Assembly (NCBI GenBank): GCA_947652615.1 | Contig: CANTDX010000012.1 | Span: 1 to 64,000 of the forward strand | Direction of reading: 5' to 3' | From: an uncultured Dorea sp. | GTDB taxonomy: Bacteria > Bacillota > Clostridia > Lachnospirales > Lachnospiraceae | Length of the DNA stretch: 64,000 nt | In this document: positions 26,642 through 36,885 of the stretch, piece after piece | How the letters are laid out: the number at the start of each line of letters is the position of its first letter | Position numbering within the stretch: position 1 is the stretch's first letter | Translations under genes and position numbers: made by a program | The notes under the pieces: model-generated | What the model was told of the DNA's origin: nothing | Databases searched by the model: none | Seen by the model: only the letters and a program-made list of their open reading frames with translations

Positions 26642-28351
26642 TTATTTAGGATTTGCACTGTTACCGTCCATGCCGCATGCCGTTGCCGACTCAATCAGGT
26701 ATCTGTCATTCATCACTCCGTCATAGAAACGGTAACCGCCTGAGAAATTATATACATCATATCCATACCCTGCCAGGATCCGCGCCCCGATATAACTGCG
26801 CAGGCCGCTCTGACACATCACATAGACTGTCTTCCCCTTCTCAAGCTCGCCGATCCGCTCTCTCAGCTTATCTACCGGAATATTGACAAAACCTTCGACA
26901 TGCCCGCGTCCATATTCCCCTTCCGTCCGGACATCCAACAGGATCACACTCCCGTCACGGGGCAGACTGCCGACATCCTCTGTATGGAATTGCTTTAAGA
27001 TTCCCCTGGAAATATTATCAACCATAAAACCAGCCATATTGACCGGATCCTTCGCGGAAGAATAAGGCGGCGCATAGGCAAGATCCAATTCCTTTAAATC
27101 GGCCGCCTTCATGCCCGCATGGATTGCTGTGGCAAGAACATCGATACGCTTATCCACTCCCTCATATCCCACAATCTGAGCCCCCAGCAGGCGTCCGCTC
27201 TCCTTCTCGAATACTACCTTCATCGTCATGACTTTTCCGCCCGGATAATAGCCCGCATGACTCATCGGAGACAAGATCACTTTATCTACCTTAAGTCCTG
27301 CTTTTACCGCGGTCTTCTCATTGATCCCTGTAGCCGCGGCGGTCATATCGAATACCTGGATCACAGAACTTCCAAGAGCCCCCTGATATCTGCTGTCGCC
27401 GCCGCAAATATTATCCGCAGCGATACGCCCCTGCTTATTCGCAGGACCGGCAAGCGAGATCAGAGCCTCCTGCCCCGTAACAGAATGCTTCACCTGCACT
27501 GCGTCTCCAACGGCATAGACATCGGGAACAGAGGTCTCCATCCGGTCATTGACGATAATGCTGCCCTTGATCCCAAGTTCAAGGCCTGCGTCTTTCGCAA
27601 GCTGCGTATCCGGTGTAACGCCGATGGCGAGCACTACCATATCCGCATGGAGAGGCGCCTCATCCTTGAGAAGAACATCTACGCCGCCCTCCTTCTCCTC
27701 GAAGCCCTCCACAGTATGGCCAAGCGCCAGCCTGACACCGTGTCTGCGCATCGCTCCGTGAATAAAAGATGCCATATCCGGGTCAAATGGATTCATCAAC
27801 TGCTTCGGACGCTGGACGATCGTAACCTCCATGCCAAGGTTTCTCAAGTTCTCGGCAAGCTCAAGCCCGATGAATCCTCCGCCTGACAGCACCGCGGATC
27901 TCGGATGATTCCGCCGGATATACTCTTTGATGCGGAAAGTATCTTCTACCGTGCGCAAGGTAAAAAGCTTGCCAATCCCCGTACCTGGGATCCTTGGCTG
28001 AGTCGGCTTTGCTCCGGGAGAGAGCAGCAGCTTATCATAGCTCTCCTCAAACTCTTCTCCCGTTTCCAGATTCTTAACAGATACCGTCTTCTTCTCAGGA
28101 TGCAGTGCAGTCACCTCGTGGCGTACCTTCATCGTCACGCGGAAACGTAAGAAGAAACTCTCCGGAGTCTGAAGCGTCAGTTCCTCCGGATCTGTAATGA
28201 CGTCCCCTATGTAATACGGCAGACCGCAGTTTGCGTAAGAAACATATCCTGACCGTTCAAATACTATGATCTCTGCCTGTTCATCTAATCTCCGGATTCT
28301 GGCGGCGGCAGTCGCTCCGCCTGCCACCCCGCCTACAATTACAACCTTCAT
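26642..28351 (-). CDS. CoA-disulfide reductase with C-terminal rhodanese domain
   Basis: The N-terminal FAD motif is VIVGGVAGGATAAARIRR, the active Cys is in SYANCGLPYY (Cys42), the second nucleotide site is AVLSGGGFIGLELAENL, and the FAD-closing motif is DVYAVGDAVQV. The dimerisation domain is followed by a rhodanese domain (about 465-550) with its own Cys in YVMCQSGLRS. The fusion is a known CoA/persulfide reductase class handling sulfane sulfur and thiol redox. The start at 28351 is preferred because GGAGG lies five bases upstream; the frame is open 26 codons earlier without a proper site. Confidence 0.9.
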   Translation of the reverse strand: MKVVIVGGVAGGATAAARIRRLDEQAEIIVFERSGYVSYANCGLPYYIGDVITDPEELTLQTPESFFLRFRVTMKVRHEVTALHPEKKTVSVKNLETGEEFEESYDKLLLSPGAKPTQPRIPGTGIGKLFTLRTVEDTFRIKEYIRRNHPRSAVLSGGGFIGLELAENLRNLGMEVTIVQRPKQLMNPFDPDMASFIHGAMRRHGVRLALGHTVEGFEEKEGGVDVLLKDEAPLHADMVVLAIGVTPDTQLAKDAGLELGIKGSIIVNDRMETSVPDVYAVGDAVQVKHSVTGQEALISLAGPANKQGRIAADNICGGDSRYQGALGSSVIQVFDMTAAATGINEKTAVKAGLKVDKVILSPMSHAGYYPGGKVMTMKVVFEKESGRLLGAQIVGYEGVDKRIDVLATAIHAGMKAADLKELDLAYAPPYSSAKDPVNMAGFMVDNISRGILKQFHTEDVGSLPRDGSVILLDVRTEGEYGRGHVEGFVNIPVDKLRERIGELEKGKTVYVMCQSGLRSYIGARILAGYGYDVYNFSGGYRFYDGVMNDRYLIESATACGMDGNSANPK

Positions 28352-28431
28352 ATTATCCTCCATACCTCCATCTTCTCTTGATAAAATCATTATAATTGAG
28401 TATAGAAAGCTTTTCTGTGATTCTGTCACAA

Positions 28432-28581
28432 AACTATTCGTAACAGTTCAGATACCTTCACTGTTACAGGCATCCGGCCATTAAAAATCGCTTCACGATG
28501 GGCCGTATGCTTTCAGGCTCTACTCTATGACACGGTCAGCGCAGTGAATGCGCAGACCTGTCTGAACTGTTACAACTATTC
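28432..28581. mobile_element. MITE-like element with perfect ends and direct repeats
   Basis: GTAACAGTTCAGA (28440-28452) and its exact inverse TCTGAACTGTTAC (28561-28573) bound a 134-base element. AACTATTC flanks it on both sides as a direct repeat (28432-28439 and 28574-28581), as expected of an 8-base target duplication. There is no reading frame inside, so it would need a transposase in trans. The interior can fold, for example GCGCA/TGCGC at 28539-28553, and the left end forms GTAACAGT/ACTGTTAC at 28440-28467. It lies between the divergent reductase and binding-protein genes. Confidence 0.7.
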
Positions 28582-28612
28582 TTCACTGTTTTCGCTCTCT
28601 GCCAAGTAAAAG

Positions 28613-28641
28613 TTGCCTCACCGCTCTTTCAATGATATAAT
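28613..28641 (+). promoter_or_regulatory. Promoter of binding protein / chemoreceptor unit
   Basis: TTGCCT (28613-28618), a 17-base spacer and TATAAT (28636-28641) form a good sigma-A promoter 85 bases upstream of the start codon, and just downstream of the inserted element. The rest of the 28352-28725 gap has no coding signal. Confidence 0.7.
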
Positions 28642-28725
28642 ATTACTACAGTTTATACTCTGATACGGCGTTTTACGAATAACGCGGGAATGAACTGTTA
28701 ACGAACAAAAAAGGATGGATTACAT

Positions 28726-29958
28726 ATGAGAAGACGAGTATACAGGCTGTTTTTGGGTATGCTCTGTACCGTAGCGCTTACAGGATGTGATACAGCCGAT
28801 AAGACAGACTCTCCGGCTGCGGAAAAGCAGAAGGTCGAACTGGTAGTCTGGGGCGCCGAAGAAGATGCCGAACTGATGAACCAGCTCATCCAAAGCTTTC
28901 AGGCTAACTATCAGGGACAGGCCAATTTTCAGATAACATTTGAGGTACAAGGAGAATCCCAGTGCAAGGACGAATTGCTTGGCGGACTGGAAGAAGGCGC
29001 AGATATATTTACCTTTGCCGACGATCAGTTGAATGCACTGGCGGCGGCCGGAGCCTTGGACCCGATCGAGAACGCAGATGAGATCATCAGCAAGAATCTT
29101 ACGAGCGCGGTAGAAGCCGCCACAGTAAACAATCAGCTCTACGCTTATCCGCTGACTGCGGATAACGGATATTTCTTATATTATAACAAGCATTATATCA
29201 CAGAAGAACAGGTGAAGACCTTAGACGGCATATTAGAAGCCGCGGCGTCGAATGGCAGAGAATTCACCATGGACTGGTCCTCAGCGTGGTATGTATATTC
29301 TTTCTATGGGAATACCGGGCTTAAGGTCGGGCTTAACGACGACGGAATCACCAACTACTGCACCTGGAACCAGACGGAAGGCGATATCCTAGGCATCGAC
29401 GTAGCCCGGGCGATGCTTCGGATCGCAGGGAATCCAGGCTTCGCCAATCGGACAGATACAGAATTCCTTGACGGGGTCAAGAATGGATCTGTGATCGCAG
29501 GTGTCAGCGGCGTATGGAATTCTGTTGCAGTGGAAGAAGCCTGGGGCGCGGATGCCGCAGCCGCCAAGCTGCCGACCTACACCTGTAACGGGGAACAGAT
29601 ACAGATGGCTTCTTTCTCTGGCTGTAAGCTGATCGGGGTAAATGCTTATTCCGAACATCCGAAATGGGCGGCCAGACTGGCAGAGTGGATCACCAACGAA
29701 GAGAACCAGCAGCTTAGATTTGAAATGCGCGGACAGGGCCCCTCTAACATCACCGTAGCAGAGTCTAAGGAGATCCAGCAATCTTTTGCAATCTCCGCTC
29801 TCTTAGAACAGTCTGAGTATTCTCAGCTTCAGCGGATCGGAGGCAAATTCTGGGACCCGGTTACAAAATTTGCCGAAAATATGGCCGCCGGCAACCCTTC
29901 CGGCCAGGATTTGCAAGAGCAATTGGACGAGATGGCGGAAAGTGTTTCCGCACGTTAA
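28726..29958 (+). CDS. Extracellular solute-binding lipoprotein (MalE-like)
   Basis: Lipobox LTGC at Cys21, then a type 1 carbohydrate-binding protein layout: VELVVWGAEEDAELMNQL, a GADIFTFADDQLNAL hinge region, YPLTADNGYFLYYN, and VIAGVSGVWNSVAVEEAWG. 410 residues, normal size. No permease genes accompany it; the next gene, 36 bases later, is a chemoreceptor. The simplest reading is a binding protein that delivers its ligand to the chemoreceptor, as known for maltose and galactose binding proteins in enteric bacteria. The ligand is not identifiable. Confidence 0.85.
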   Translation: MRRRVYRLFLGMLCTVALTGCDTADKTDSPAAEKQKVELVVWGAEEDAELMNQLIQSFQANYQGQANFQITFEVQGESQCKDELLGGLEEGADIFTFADDQLNALAAAGALDPIENADEIISKNLTSAVEAATVNNQLYAYPLTADNGYFLYYNKHYITEEQVKTLDGILEAAASNGREFTMDWSSAWYVYSFYGNTGLKVGLNDDGITNYCTWNQTEGDILGIDVARAMLRIAGNPGFANRTDTEFLDGVKNGSVIAGVSGVWNSVAVEEAWGADAAAAKLPTYTCNGEQIQMASFSGCKLIGVNAYSEHPKWAARLAEWITNEENQQLRFEMRGQGPSNITVAESKEIQQSFAISALLEQSEYSQLQRIGGKFWDPVTKFAENMAAGNPSGQDLQEQLDEMAESVSAR

Positions 29959-29994
29959 TGATAATAATATGTCGAAAGGATCTGTTAACATAAG

Positions 29995-31581
29995 ATGAAA
30001 AAGAAACTCACCATACAACAGCGTCTGATACTTCCGATCATCCTTCTGGGTGTTGTGGCATTGTTCTCGAATGTCCTGTCGGTTTTCAGCATCAATAACG
30101 TCAATTCCAATGCCTCTAAGATTGTAGACAACTATATGGTCGGCTCAGAGACATTGCAGAACATCCGTCATTCTACCACTGATATCCATAAGATGGCGTT
30201 GTCACACATTGTCGCAACGGATTATAATACCATGATCACTGTCGTGGCACAGATCAAGGAAGAAGAAGCGATTCTGGAAGAATATCTAAAAGAATATAAA
30301 AACTACGTGACAGAGGATGAAGAAGCAGTCTATGCACAGCTTCTGCAGAATTACGCTTCCTTCAAGCACGCCCTGGTCTATCTTGTATGCGCAAGCGCAG
30401 ACAGTCATACCGCGGATGCCTACGCTTATGCCAACGGCGACGTAGCTCATTTTGGTTCCGCCATAGCGGATAATACCAATGAATTATATGCCGCCGTCAG
30501 CGAAAGAACTGACAGCGCAAGGCACAAACTGCTGATGGTCTATATCATCTCACTGGTGATCGCGGCTGCTTCTATCATAACATGTCTGATATTAGTGCTT
30601 GCCGCCATCCGGATCATCAAAAAATATGTGATAGCACCGATCAAGGACACGGTAGATACTCTCCAGGAAAGCTCACAGAAGCTTGACGAAGTAACCGGCG
30701 AAGTGCTGAAACACACCCGTACATCGGGCAGAAGCGCCCGGGGGCTCTCCTCTCTTGCCGACTCCCTGTCCACGGCGATCCAGAAGGTAGCAAACAACGC
30801 GGCGATCATCAACAACAGCGCGTCCGACATGAAAGGGGATGTCCATGATATGGCCAATGAATGCAGTACGATCATGGATTATTCCTCTGCTATGAAGGTC
30901 CGTGCGAATGAGATGGAAGCGTCGGCACAGACGAATACAAAAGCAATCCAACAGAAAGCATCTGATATCTTAGACGTATTAGAGGAAGCAATCGAGAACA
31001 GCAAAAGCGTCAATCAGGTGAACAGCCTGACCAAAGATATCGTAGCAATCTCATCCACAACAAACCTGATCGCCCTTAACGCTTCCGTAGAAGCTATGCG
31101 GGCGGGCGAAGCCGGCAAAGGCTTTGCCGTCGTTGCCAGTGAGATCAAGACTCTTGCCAATTCCTGCAGTGAGACTGCCGGCCGTATCCAGGAGGTCAAT
31201 CAGATCGTTACGAATGCCGTGCACAATTTGTCCAGGCACTCCCAGGATATGGCGGATTATCTGAGCGGAACGATTCTTACGGAATTCCAGGAATTCATTC
31301 GTTCCGGAAGACAATACAAAGAAGACGCCGACTATGTTAAGGAAATGATCGATGCATTTAACAGCAGGACCGACCGGCTCAGGAACTCTATGGTTGAGAT
31401 CGCCGATTCTATCGACAGTATTTCTAAGGCGATCGACGAGGGTGCAGACGGGATCAATGGAGTCGCAGGCAGCACAAAGAGCCTGGTTGCAGACATGGCA
31501 GATATCACAGGCCGTATGGATACGAACCGGGAGATTGTAGATGAATTAAAGAAGCAGATGGAAGTATTTGCTGACTTTTAG
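29995..31581 (+). CDS. Methyl-accepting chemotaxis protein
   Basis: 528 residues with a first membrane helix at about 10-32, an extracytoplasmic helical sensor at about 35-180 ([20 protein letters not shown]), a second membrane helix at about 182-205, and a HAMP-like segment ([14 protein letters not shown]). A signalling coiled coil then carries [20 protein letters not shown] and [17 protein letters not shown]. The tip is the conserved CheA/CheW contact, with the usual AS-QTN replaced by SSTTN. It is probably co-transcribed with the binding protein. The end overlaps by four bases with the convergent kinase gene. Confidence 0.9.
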   Translation: MKKKLTIQQRLILPIILLGVVALFSNVLSVFSINNVNSNASKIVDNYMVGSETLQNIRHSTTDIHKMALSHIVATDYNTMITVVAQIKEEEAILEEYLKEYKNYVTEDEEAVYAQLLQNYASFKHALVYLVCASADSHTADAYAYANGDVAHFGSAIADNTNELYAAVSERTDSARHKLLMVYIISLVIAAASIITCLILVLAAIRIIKKYVIAPIKDTVDTLQESSQKLDEVTGEVLKHTRTSGRSARGLSSLADSLSTAIQKVANNAAIINNSASDMKGDVHDMANECSTIMDYSSAMKVRANEMEASAQTNTKAIQQKASDILDVLEEAIENSKSVNQVNSLTKDIVAISSTTNLIALNASVEAMRAGEAGKGFAVVASEIKTLANSCSETAGRIQEVNQIVTNAVHNLSRHSQDMADYLSGTILTEFQEFIRSGRQYKEDADYVKEMIDAFNSRTDRLRNSMVEIADSIDSISKAIDEGADGINGVAGSTKSLVADMADITGRMDTNREIVDELKKQMEVFADF

Positions 31582-32564
31582 ATCACCACTTCCGAGTACA
31601 GCTTGATATGGAATTCTGTTCCCCTCCCTGTCTCGCTCTTCACATTGACCGTTCCGTTCTGCTTCATGATGATCTGCTTTGACATGGCAAGCCCGATCCC
31701 CACACTATCCTGTGAGCGGCTTCCGCCCTTATAAAATCTCTCGAATATATGGGGAAGATGTTCTTTCGAGATTCCTTCCCCATTATCTCTGATCATTATA
31801 TTGGTCGAGAAATTATTCTGATCAGCCGTAAGCTTCACCCATCCGCCCGGGGGCGTATGCTCGATACAGTTCTTCACGATATTGGAAATGGCTTCTTCCG
31901 TCCAACGCTCGTCACATATGATCCTCATAGCACCTTCTGCAGCGATGTGAAGCTCCACCTCCTTAAGCTCCGCCAGGATCTCAAAGGGCTGGCAGGACTT
32001 GAGAAGAAGTTCTCTCACCATCACCTCTTCCTTCTTAAGCCTGAGCATATCCGCGTCCAACTGCGACAGCGTCAGAAGATTCCGGATCAGCCACGTGATC
32101 CGGTTCACCTGAGACTCAATCTTGTCCGTGAATTCCTCTCTCTTCTCTTCCGGAAGATCCGGCTTCTTCAACAGATCTGTCATGATCGTGACAGACGCAA
32201 GCGGCGTCTTGATCTGATGGGAGATGTCCGACAGCAGATCTGCCAGTTGTCTCTTCTTGCGGTCTGAAGCTGAGCGCTGCTCGCTGATCAGGACCACAAG
32301 CTTATAGATCTCGCTCTCCAGAATCCCAAGCTGGCCGCTTTGGCACCTGGCAAGATCCGGCAGCGTAAGCTGATCCTGCAGGCGCGTCAGGTATGCGGTA
32401 AGCTCTGCCAGCTGCTTTTCCCTCCGGTAATGGAAGAATACGGACGCAAGGAACATCCCGACTATACAGGCACCGAGAATGATGCAGACCGGCTCTGGCT
32501 GTCTGCATACGGCACAGGCCGCAGCCGTTATGATGATCATAAGGAAATATACGATACTTTCCAT
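31578..32564 (-). CDS. Sensor histidine kinase, short two-helix type
   Basis: 328 residues from ATG 32564, with GAAGGAG upstream; the frame begins 10 codons earlier with a TTG. Two membrane helices (about 4-20 and 27-43) with almost no loop between them leave little outside the cell, so sensing is probably through the membrane or a partner. Phosphoacceptor His is in [14 protein letters not shown] box [15 protein letters not shown]1 RDNGEGI and G2 VGIGLAMSK. It forms a unit with the response regulator and the ABC transporter upstream. Confidence 0.9.
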   Translation of the reverse strand: MESIVYFLMIIITAAACAVCRQPEPVCIILGACIVGMFLASVFFHYRREKQLAELTAYLTRLQDQLTLPDLARCQSGQLGILESEIYKLVVLISEQRSASDRKKRQLADLLSDISHQIKTPLASVTIMTDLLKKPDLPEEKREEFTDKIESQVNRITWLIRNLLTLSQLDADMLRLKKEEVMVRELLLKSCQPFEILAELKEVELHIAAEGAMRIICDERWTEEAISNIVKNCIEHTPPGGWVKLTADQNNFSTNIMIRDNGEGISKEHLPHIFERFYKGGSRSQDSVGIGLAMSKQIIMKQNGTVNVKSETGRGTEFHIKLYSEVVI

Positions 32565-32615
32565 CTCTTCTCCTTCTCTTTCCCATCTCTTCAATGTAAT
32601 ACCGCATGTATGAGA

Positions 32616-33293
32616 TCACACAAGCCGATATCCGGTTCCCCGCACCGTCTGAATCAGTTCTCCTTCTGCCGTATCCCCAAGCTTCTTCCGCAGACGCTTG
32701 ACATAGACGCTTAAGGTATTATCATTGACAAAATCTCCCGCTTCATCCCAGATATGCTCTAGGATCTGCCGTCTGGTCAGTATTTGCCCCCGATGGTTCA
32801 AAAAGATCAGCAGAAGCTTATACTCCATGGCTGTCAGCACGATCTCCTCCTGCTCAAGATACACTCTCCCGGTCTGCAGGTTCACCTGATTACGCCCCAC
32901 CGTCAGAATGTTCGCGGCAGCCTCCGGGTTCCTTGAGGTTCTCCGCAAGATGGCCTTCATCCGCGCCGTCAGTTCCCGGATGCGAAAGGGCTTGGCAATA
33001 TAATCATCCGCCCCCTGTTCCAACGCCATCACCGTATTGACCTCGTCATCGCACGCCGTCAGGAACAGGATCGGCGCCTGGCTTACCTGCCGGACGGCCC
33101 GGCAGATCTGATAGCCGTCGCCGTCCGGCAGCATAACGTCCAGCAGATAGAAACCGATGGAATCTCTGCCCTCTATCACCTCCATCGCCTCTGCCGCCGA
33201 AGCTGCCGTCATCACCTGATAGCCCTCCTGTGTCAGGGCGAATCTCAGCCCTTCCAGAATCACACTGTCATCCTCCACAACCAAAACCGTCAT
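32616..33293 (-). CDS. OmpR/PhoB family response regulator
   Basis: Receiver domain with acidic pocket VVEDD, phosphoacceptor Asp52 in YLLDVMLPDGDG, and Lys in AKPF. The C-terminal winged helix ends in TLSVYVKRLRKKLG and VRGTGYRLV. 225 residues, normal. The start follows GAGAGG. It sits between the ABC permease and the kinase in one minus-strand unit, the order expected for a sensor/transporter module responding to antimicrobial peptides or envelope stress. That role is inferred from context. Confidence 0.95.
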   Translation of the reverse strand: MTVLVVEDDSVILEGLRFALTQEGYQVMTAASAAEAMEVIEGRDSIGFYLLDVMLPDGDGYQICRAVRQVSQAPILFLTACDDEVNTVMALEQGADDYIAKPFRIRELTARMKAILRRTSRNPEAAANILTVGRNQVNLQTGRVYLEQEEIVLTAMEYKLLLIFLNHRGQILTRRQILEHIWDEAGDFVNDNTLSVYVKRLRKKLGDTAEGELIQTVRGTGYRLV

Positions 33294-33313
33294 TTCTTAT
33301 CTGCCTCTCTTCC

Positions 33314-36106
33314 TTAATTCTGCATCGAATCTATACCGCTCTTCCTGCTATGCACCAGAAACGTGAATACTGCCAGCACACCTCCCGCAAGAACTGCGGA
33401 GAACGCCGCCCCCGCTAAAGGAAACGGTAATCTAAGATTCCCGAAGATCTTCGTCACTCCCGCCTGGATCAAGAGATATAAGAGACCGGAACAGATCCCT
33501 GCCCACACAACCGCCCGCAGGAAGATCCCCGCACATTCATAGAGAAGCATCTTGTGCATCTGTCCGCTTGTCATGCCCACAGAATACAGCACCGCCTGAT
33601 CCCGCCTGCTCTCATCTCTCCATCCCCGAATGGAATTGAACAGGTTCAAAAGACAGATGACCGACGTAAGCACTACGAAACATCCAAGCAGCATGTCTGC
33701 GATCCGAACCAGTGTATTCATCAGATTCTCCTGAGTACCCAGCTTCGCAAACATAAAATCCGAATCCTCTATGTCATTCAGCCTCTCAAGTCTGCCGGTC
33801 AGTTCTTTGGCCTCCCCGTCCATCTTCATATAGAGCATAGGACTGATGCCTGCCGAATCTTTTCTGCCGCCCGCAATACCGTTAATTTCTCTTGCCACAC
33901 CTGTGCTTACAAGCAGCCAGATGTACTGGTTATCATTTCCGAAGGTTATATAATCTGACAATATTTCCTGCGAGACGATCCCGGCATTCTCAACCGGCAT
34001 GGTAACATTCTCCTCCCGGTCCGGATCGTACAATTCTAAGGGGATCTCATCCCCTGGCTTAAGCCCCGGCATATTTTCTATATGGAAGATCCGGTAGCGT
34101 TTTGGCTCCATCTCGGAGACCCGGTAGGTATCCGTGGAGATCACGCCCTCCTTCACCATAAGCGCCGCCGGGCGCTCCGCATCCATCAGCCGCTCGGCAG
34201 ATACTCCGGCCCGTTCTGCTATCTCCTGCAGACTCTTGTCATCTACGGCAAGGATATTTACCACAGACTTATCCTGCATATGCTCCTTCCGGAACTCTTC
34301 TTCCGTAATGTCTCTGTGATAATACAGACTGAAGATCTCTCTTAATGCCTCCCAGTATTCTGCACTGTAGGTGTCAGACGGCACCTGTCCCGTGAACATA
34401 CCCTCTCCCCACTCTGCCGTACTTACTACGTCCGGGCTGTTGGCTATCTCTTCTTTCAGCGCTTCATATTCCGCGCTGTATCCGTATGAATAGAGCGCAT
34501 AATCATAATCGTCGGTCTGGATATCGAACACAGATCTGTTGATCTTCACGTCCAGGATCTCATGGATCGTACTGGTCCCGTACACCGTGACGATCAGGAT
34601 CACCATGAATACCGCCGCCGATACCGCCGCCGCCCTTGGCCGCCTCTTCTGACGCGTCAGCATATTCCTGGCCAGCATTCCTTCCGCACCGAAGGCCTGG
34701 ATCACCGAAGGCTTCATGGCATATTGCCGGCTCTTCTTCTCTGTATTTCCGCGGATACATTCGATAGGGCCGATCTTCCCGATCTTCCTTGCCGGAAGCC
34801 ACGCAGAGATCAGAACCGTAAAGACACTCACCAGAACCACCGCCGCCATATTCTCACCCGATATCCGGACGGATACCGGACTTAATTCTGCAACTTCCTG
34901 TATCCCGACCATCATACCCAGCAGGGGACGAAATACCAGCATGGCAAGCTTAATGATCCCGATACCCGCAAGGATTCCTGTTGGAAGAGCGAAGATCAGC
35001 AGGCAGAAGGATTCGTAATAGATACTGCTTCTCTTCTGTCTTCCCGTAGCACCGACCGAACACAGCATTCCCAGATATCTGCTCCGTTCCTGAAATGACA
35101 GATTGAACACATTGTAGATCAGAAGCACCGACGCTCCCATGATCAGAACCACGAATACGGCCGTCAGATACCGGATCACCATATTCAATGTAGACTCCGA
35201 AGAATTGGCCGAGAAACCGAGCACATAATTATTGAAATCTACCTCGCAGCCGTCAGCGATATCATGAATCTCCATACCATAATCCGGCGGCAGGAGCTCA
35301 AGATCGAATAACAGGGTCAGGTTGCTGCGATCTTCTGGCTGCTCCGTTAAGCCTGCCTTGCCTGTCGTCTCTGCCTGTCCGCCAAGACCTGTGATCGCAG
35401 TATAGCCCGCCGCGCCGGGGTCTTCATAGGACGGCGTCTCTATCACGCCGACGATCTGGTACCTCCCGGTCTTGCCCGTATATTCTATGTTCTCCCGGAA
35501 GCTGTCATTCTCGCCATAATAGGGGAAAGATTCCGGCACAGCCTTCGTCTCCCCATCCTTTAAAGTAATTCCGGAGAATGGAAAGATTATCTCCTTGGCC
35601 TCTTCATCGATCTTCGTGACAGAGCGTTTGAAAAATCTTGCATCAATCCAATCCCCAACCTTAACTCTGGCGCCGTCGTCAACCGCACTCTTGCTCAGCA
35701 CCAGCTCTTCTTCATTCTCCGGAAGTCTTCCTTCCGTAAGATGTATATTCATCCAGTCAAAGCAGACCGGCGAATATGCCTTGATATTAAGATAGGGCCG
35801 TTCCTCATTCGCCGACTGTGCGAATCCGGTGACTCCTATAGCCTTGGATCTGCCTGTCTCACGGACATAGGGAAGCGCTTCTGCCTCCTCGCACATTTCC
35901 TCCGTGACATCATACATGCTCACATGCCATTTGCCGTCTTTTAGAGCTGCGATCTCTTCCAGATATCCAATCCCTGTGTCTTTGCCGATGAATACTCCTG
36001 TCATCAGGATTACCATGAATACGATCCCGATAAATGTCACGAAGGTGCGGCCTTTGTTCTGCTTCATATACTGTCTGGTGACATAGAATACAATATTCCG
36101 TCTCAT
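33314..36106 (-). CDS. FtsX-type ABC permease, large
   Basis: 930 residues with a membrane helix at about 20-40, a first extracellular domain, an FtsX core at about 320-450 (SRYLGMLCSVGATGRQKR), a second extracellular domain and a second FtsX core near the C-terminus (DQAVLYSVGMTSGQMHKML). The start is ATG 36106, with GGAGGTGG upstream, overlapping the ATPase stop by one base (TGATG). Such permeases do not import; they export or use mechanical force on envelope substrates. Intact, unlike the related permease at 2319-4664. Confidence 0.9.
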   Translation of the reverse strand: MRRNIVFYVTRQYMKQNKGRTFVTFIGIVFMVILMTGVFIGKDTGIGYLEEIAALKDGKWHVSMYDVTEEMCEEAEALPYVRETGRSKAIGVTGFAQSANEERPYLNIKAYSPVCFDWMNIHLTEGRLPENEEELVLSKSAVDDGARVKVGDWIDARFFKRSVTKIDEEAKEIIFPFSGITLKDGETKAVPESFPYYGENDSFRENIEYTGKTGRYQIVGVIETPSYEDPGAAGYTAITGLGGQAETTGKAGLTEQPEDRSNLTLLFDLELLPPDYGMEIHDIADGCEVDFNNYVLGFSANSSESTLNMVIRYLTAVFVVLIMGASVLLIYNVFNLSFQERSRYLGMLCSVGATGRQKRSSIYYESFCLLIFALPTGILAGIGIIKLAMLVFRPLLGMMVGIQEVAELSPVSVRISGENMAAVVLVSVFTVLISAWLPARKIGKIGPIECIRGNTEKKSRQYAMKPSVIQAFGAEGMLARNMLTRQKRRPRAAAVSAAVFMVILIVTVYGTSTIHEILDVKINRSVFDIQTDDYDYALYSYGYSAEYEALKEEIANSPDVVSTAEWGEGMFTGQVPSDTYSAEYWEALREIFSLYYHRDITEEEFRKEHMQDKSVVNILAVDDKSLQEIAERAGVSAERLMDAERPAALMVKEGVISTDTYRVSEMEPKRYRIFHIENMPGLKPGDEIPLELYDPDREENVTMPVENAGIVSQEILSDYITFGNDNQYIWLLVSTGVAREINGIAGGRKDSAGISPMLYMKMDGEAKELTGRLERLNDIEDSDFMFAKLGTQENLMNTLVRIADMLLGCFVVLTSVICLLNLFNSIRGWRDESRRDQAVLYSVGMTSGQMHKMLLYECAGIFLRAVVWAGICSGLLYLLIQAGVTKIFGNLRLPFPLAGAAFSAVLAGGVLAVFTFLVHSRKSGIDSMQN

Positions 36107-36804
36107 CACATGCCACCTCCAGTCATCCGAATCCGCTCGTCTCTCGTGATACATCCATCCTCGAGGCTGAGCATCCGGTCCGCCTGCAGCGCGATACTCT
36201 CGTCATGAGTAATGATCAGAAGGGTCTGCTTCTGGCTCCGGTTGGACTCCTTCAGCAGGTGTACAATCTCTTCCCCGTTCCTCCGGTCCAGGTTGCCGGT
36301 TGGCTCATCCGCCAGGATGATCGCCGGGTGATTGTATAATGCCCGCCCAATAGACACTCTCTGCTGCTGCCCGCCGGAGAGCTGGCCCGGCAGATGATTC
36401 CTCCGGTCCGTAAGCCCCATCCGCTCCACCACCAGATCAAGCCGCTCCTGGTCGAACTTCCTCCCGTCGAGAAGATGCGGCAGCACGATATTCTCATCCA
36501 CATTCAACACCGGAAGCAGGTTATAGAACTGATAGATCAGCCCGATCTGCCTCCTTCTGAATACCGCGAGCTTATTCTCACCCAAGGCATGGATGTCCGT
36601 GCCTCCGATCATCACCCTGCCCTTCGTCGGCTTATCTACCCCGCCCAATATGTGCAGAAGGGTGGACTTGCCGCTTCCGGACGGGCCTATGATAGATACG
36701 AATTCTCCTGCTTCTACACTGAATGATACGTCGTCTAATGCATTTACACTTGTATCTCCTGAACCATAGATCTTTGAAAGATGTTCACATCTTAGAATCT
36801 CCAT
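36106..36804 (-). CDS. ABC transporter ATP-binding protein (LolD/MacB type)
   Basis: 232 residues; Walker A GPSGSGKS at about 40-47, Q-loop IYQFYN, signature LSGGQQQRVSIGRAL, Walker B IILADEPTGNLD, and switch His in IITHDE. The start ATG at 36804 follows GGAGGTG; the frame is open 13 codons earlier without a site. First gene of the ATPase, permease, response regulator, kinase unit on the minus strand. Confidence 0.95.
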   Translation of the reverse strand: MEILRCEHLSKIYGSGDTSVNALDDVSFSVEAGEFVSIIGPSGSGKSTLLHILGGVDKPTKGRVMIGGTDIHALGENKLAVFRRRQIGLIYQFYNLLPVLNVDENIVLPHLLDGRKFDQERLDLVVERMGLTDRRNHLPGQLSGGQQQRVSIGRALYNHPAIILADEPTGNLDRRNGEEIVHLLKESNRSQKQTLLIITHDESIALQADRMLSLEDGCITRDERIRMTGGGM

Positions 36805-36885
36805 AAGACACCTCCTGTATATTCGATATACTCTATCATACACGAGATTGATGACAGTACAGTGAATCCGTCCGTGACATTCTTG

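Noticed and set aside
27119..27886. 255-residue open frame on the plus strand
   Set aside because: It lies wholly opposite the CoA-disulfide reductase gene, has no ribosome site and no family pattern. It is a shadow of the real gene.
28440..28573. Inverted repeat as a terminator or riboswitch
   Set aside because: The arms are more than 100 bases apart, lack a T run, and are flanked by direct repeats as in an insertion.
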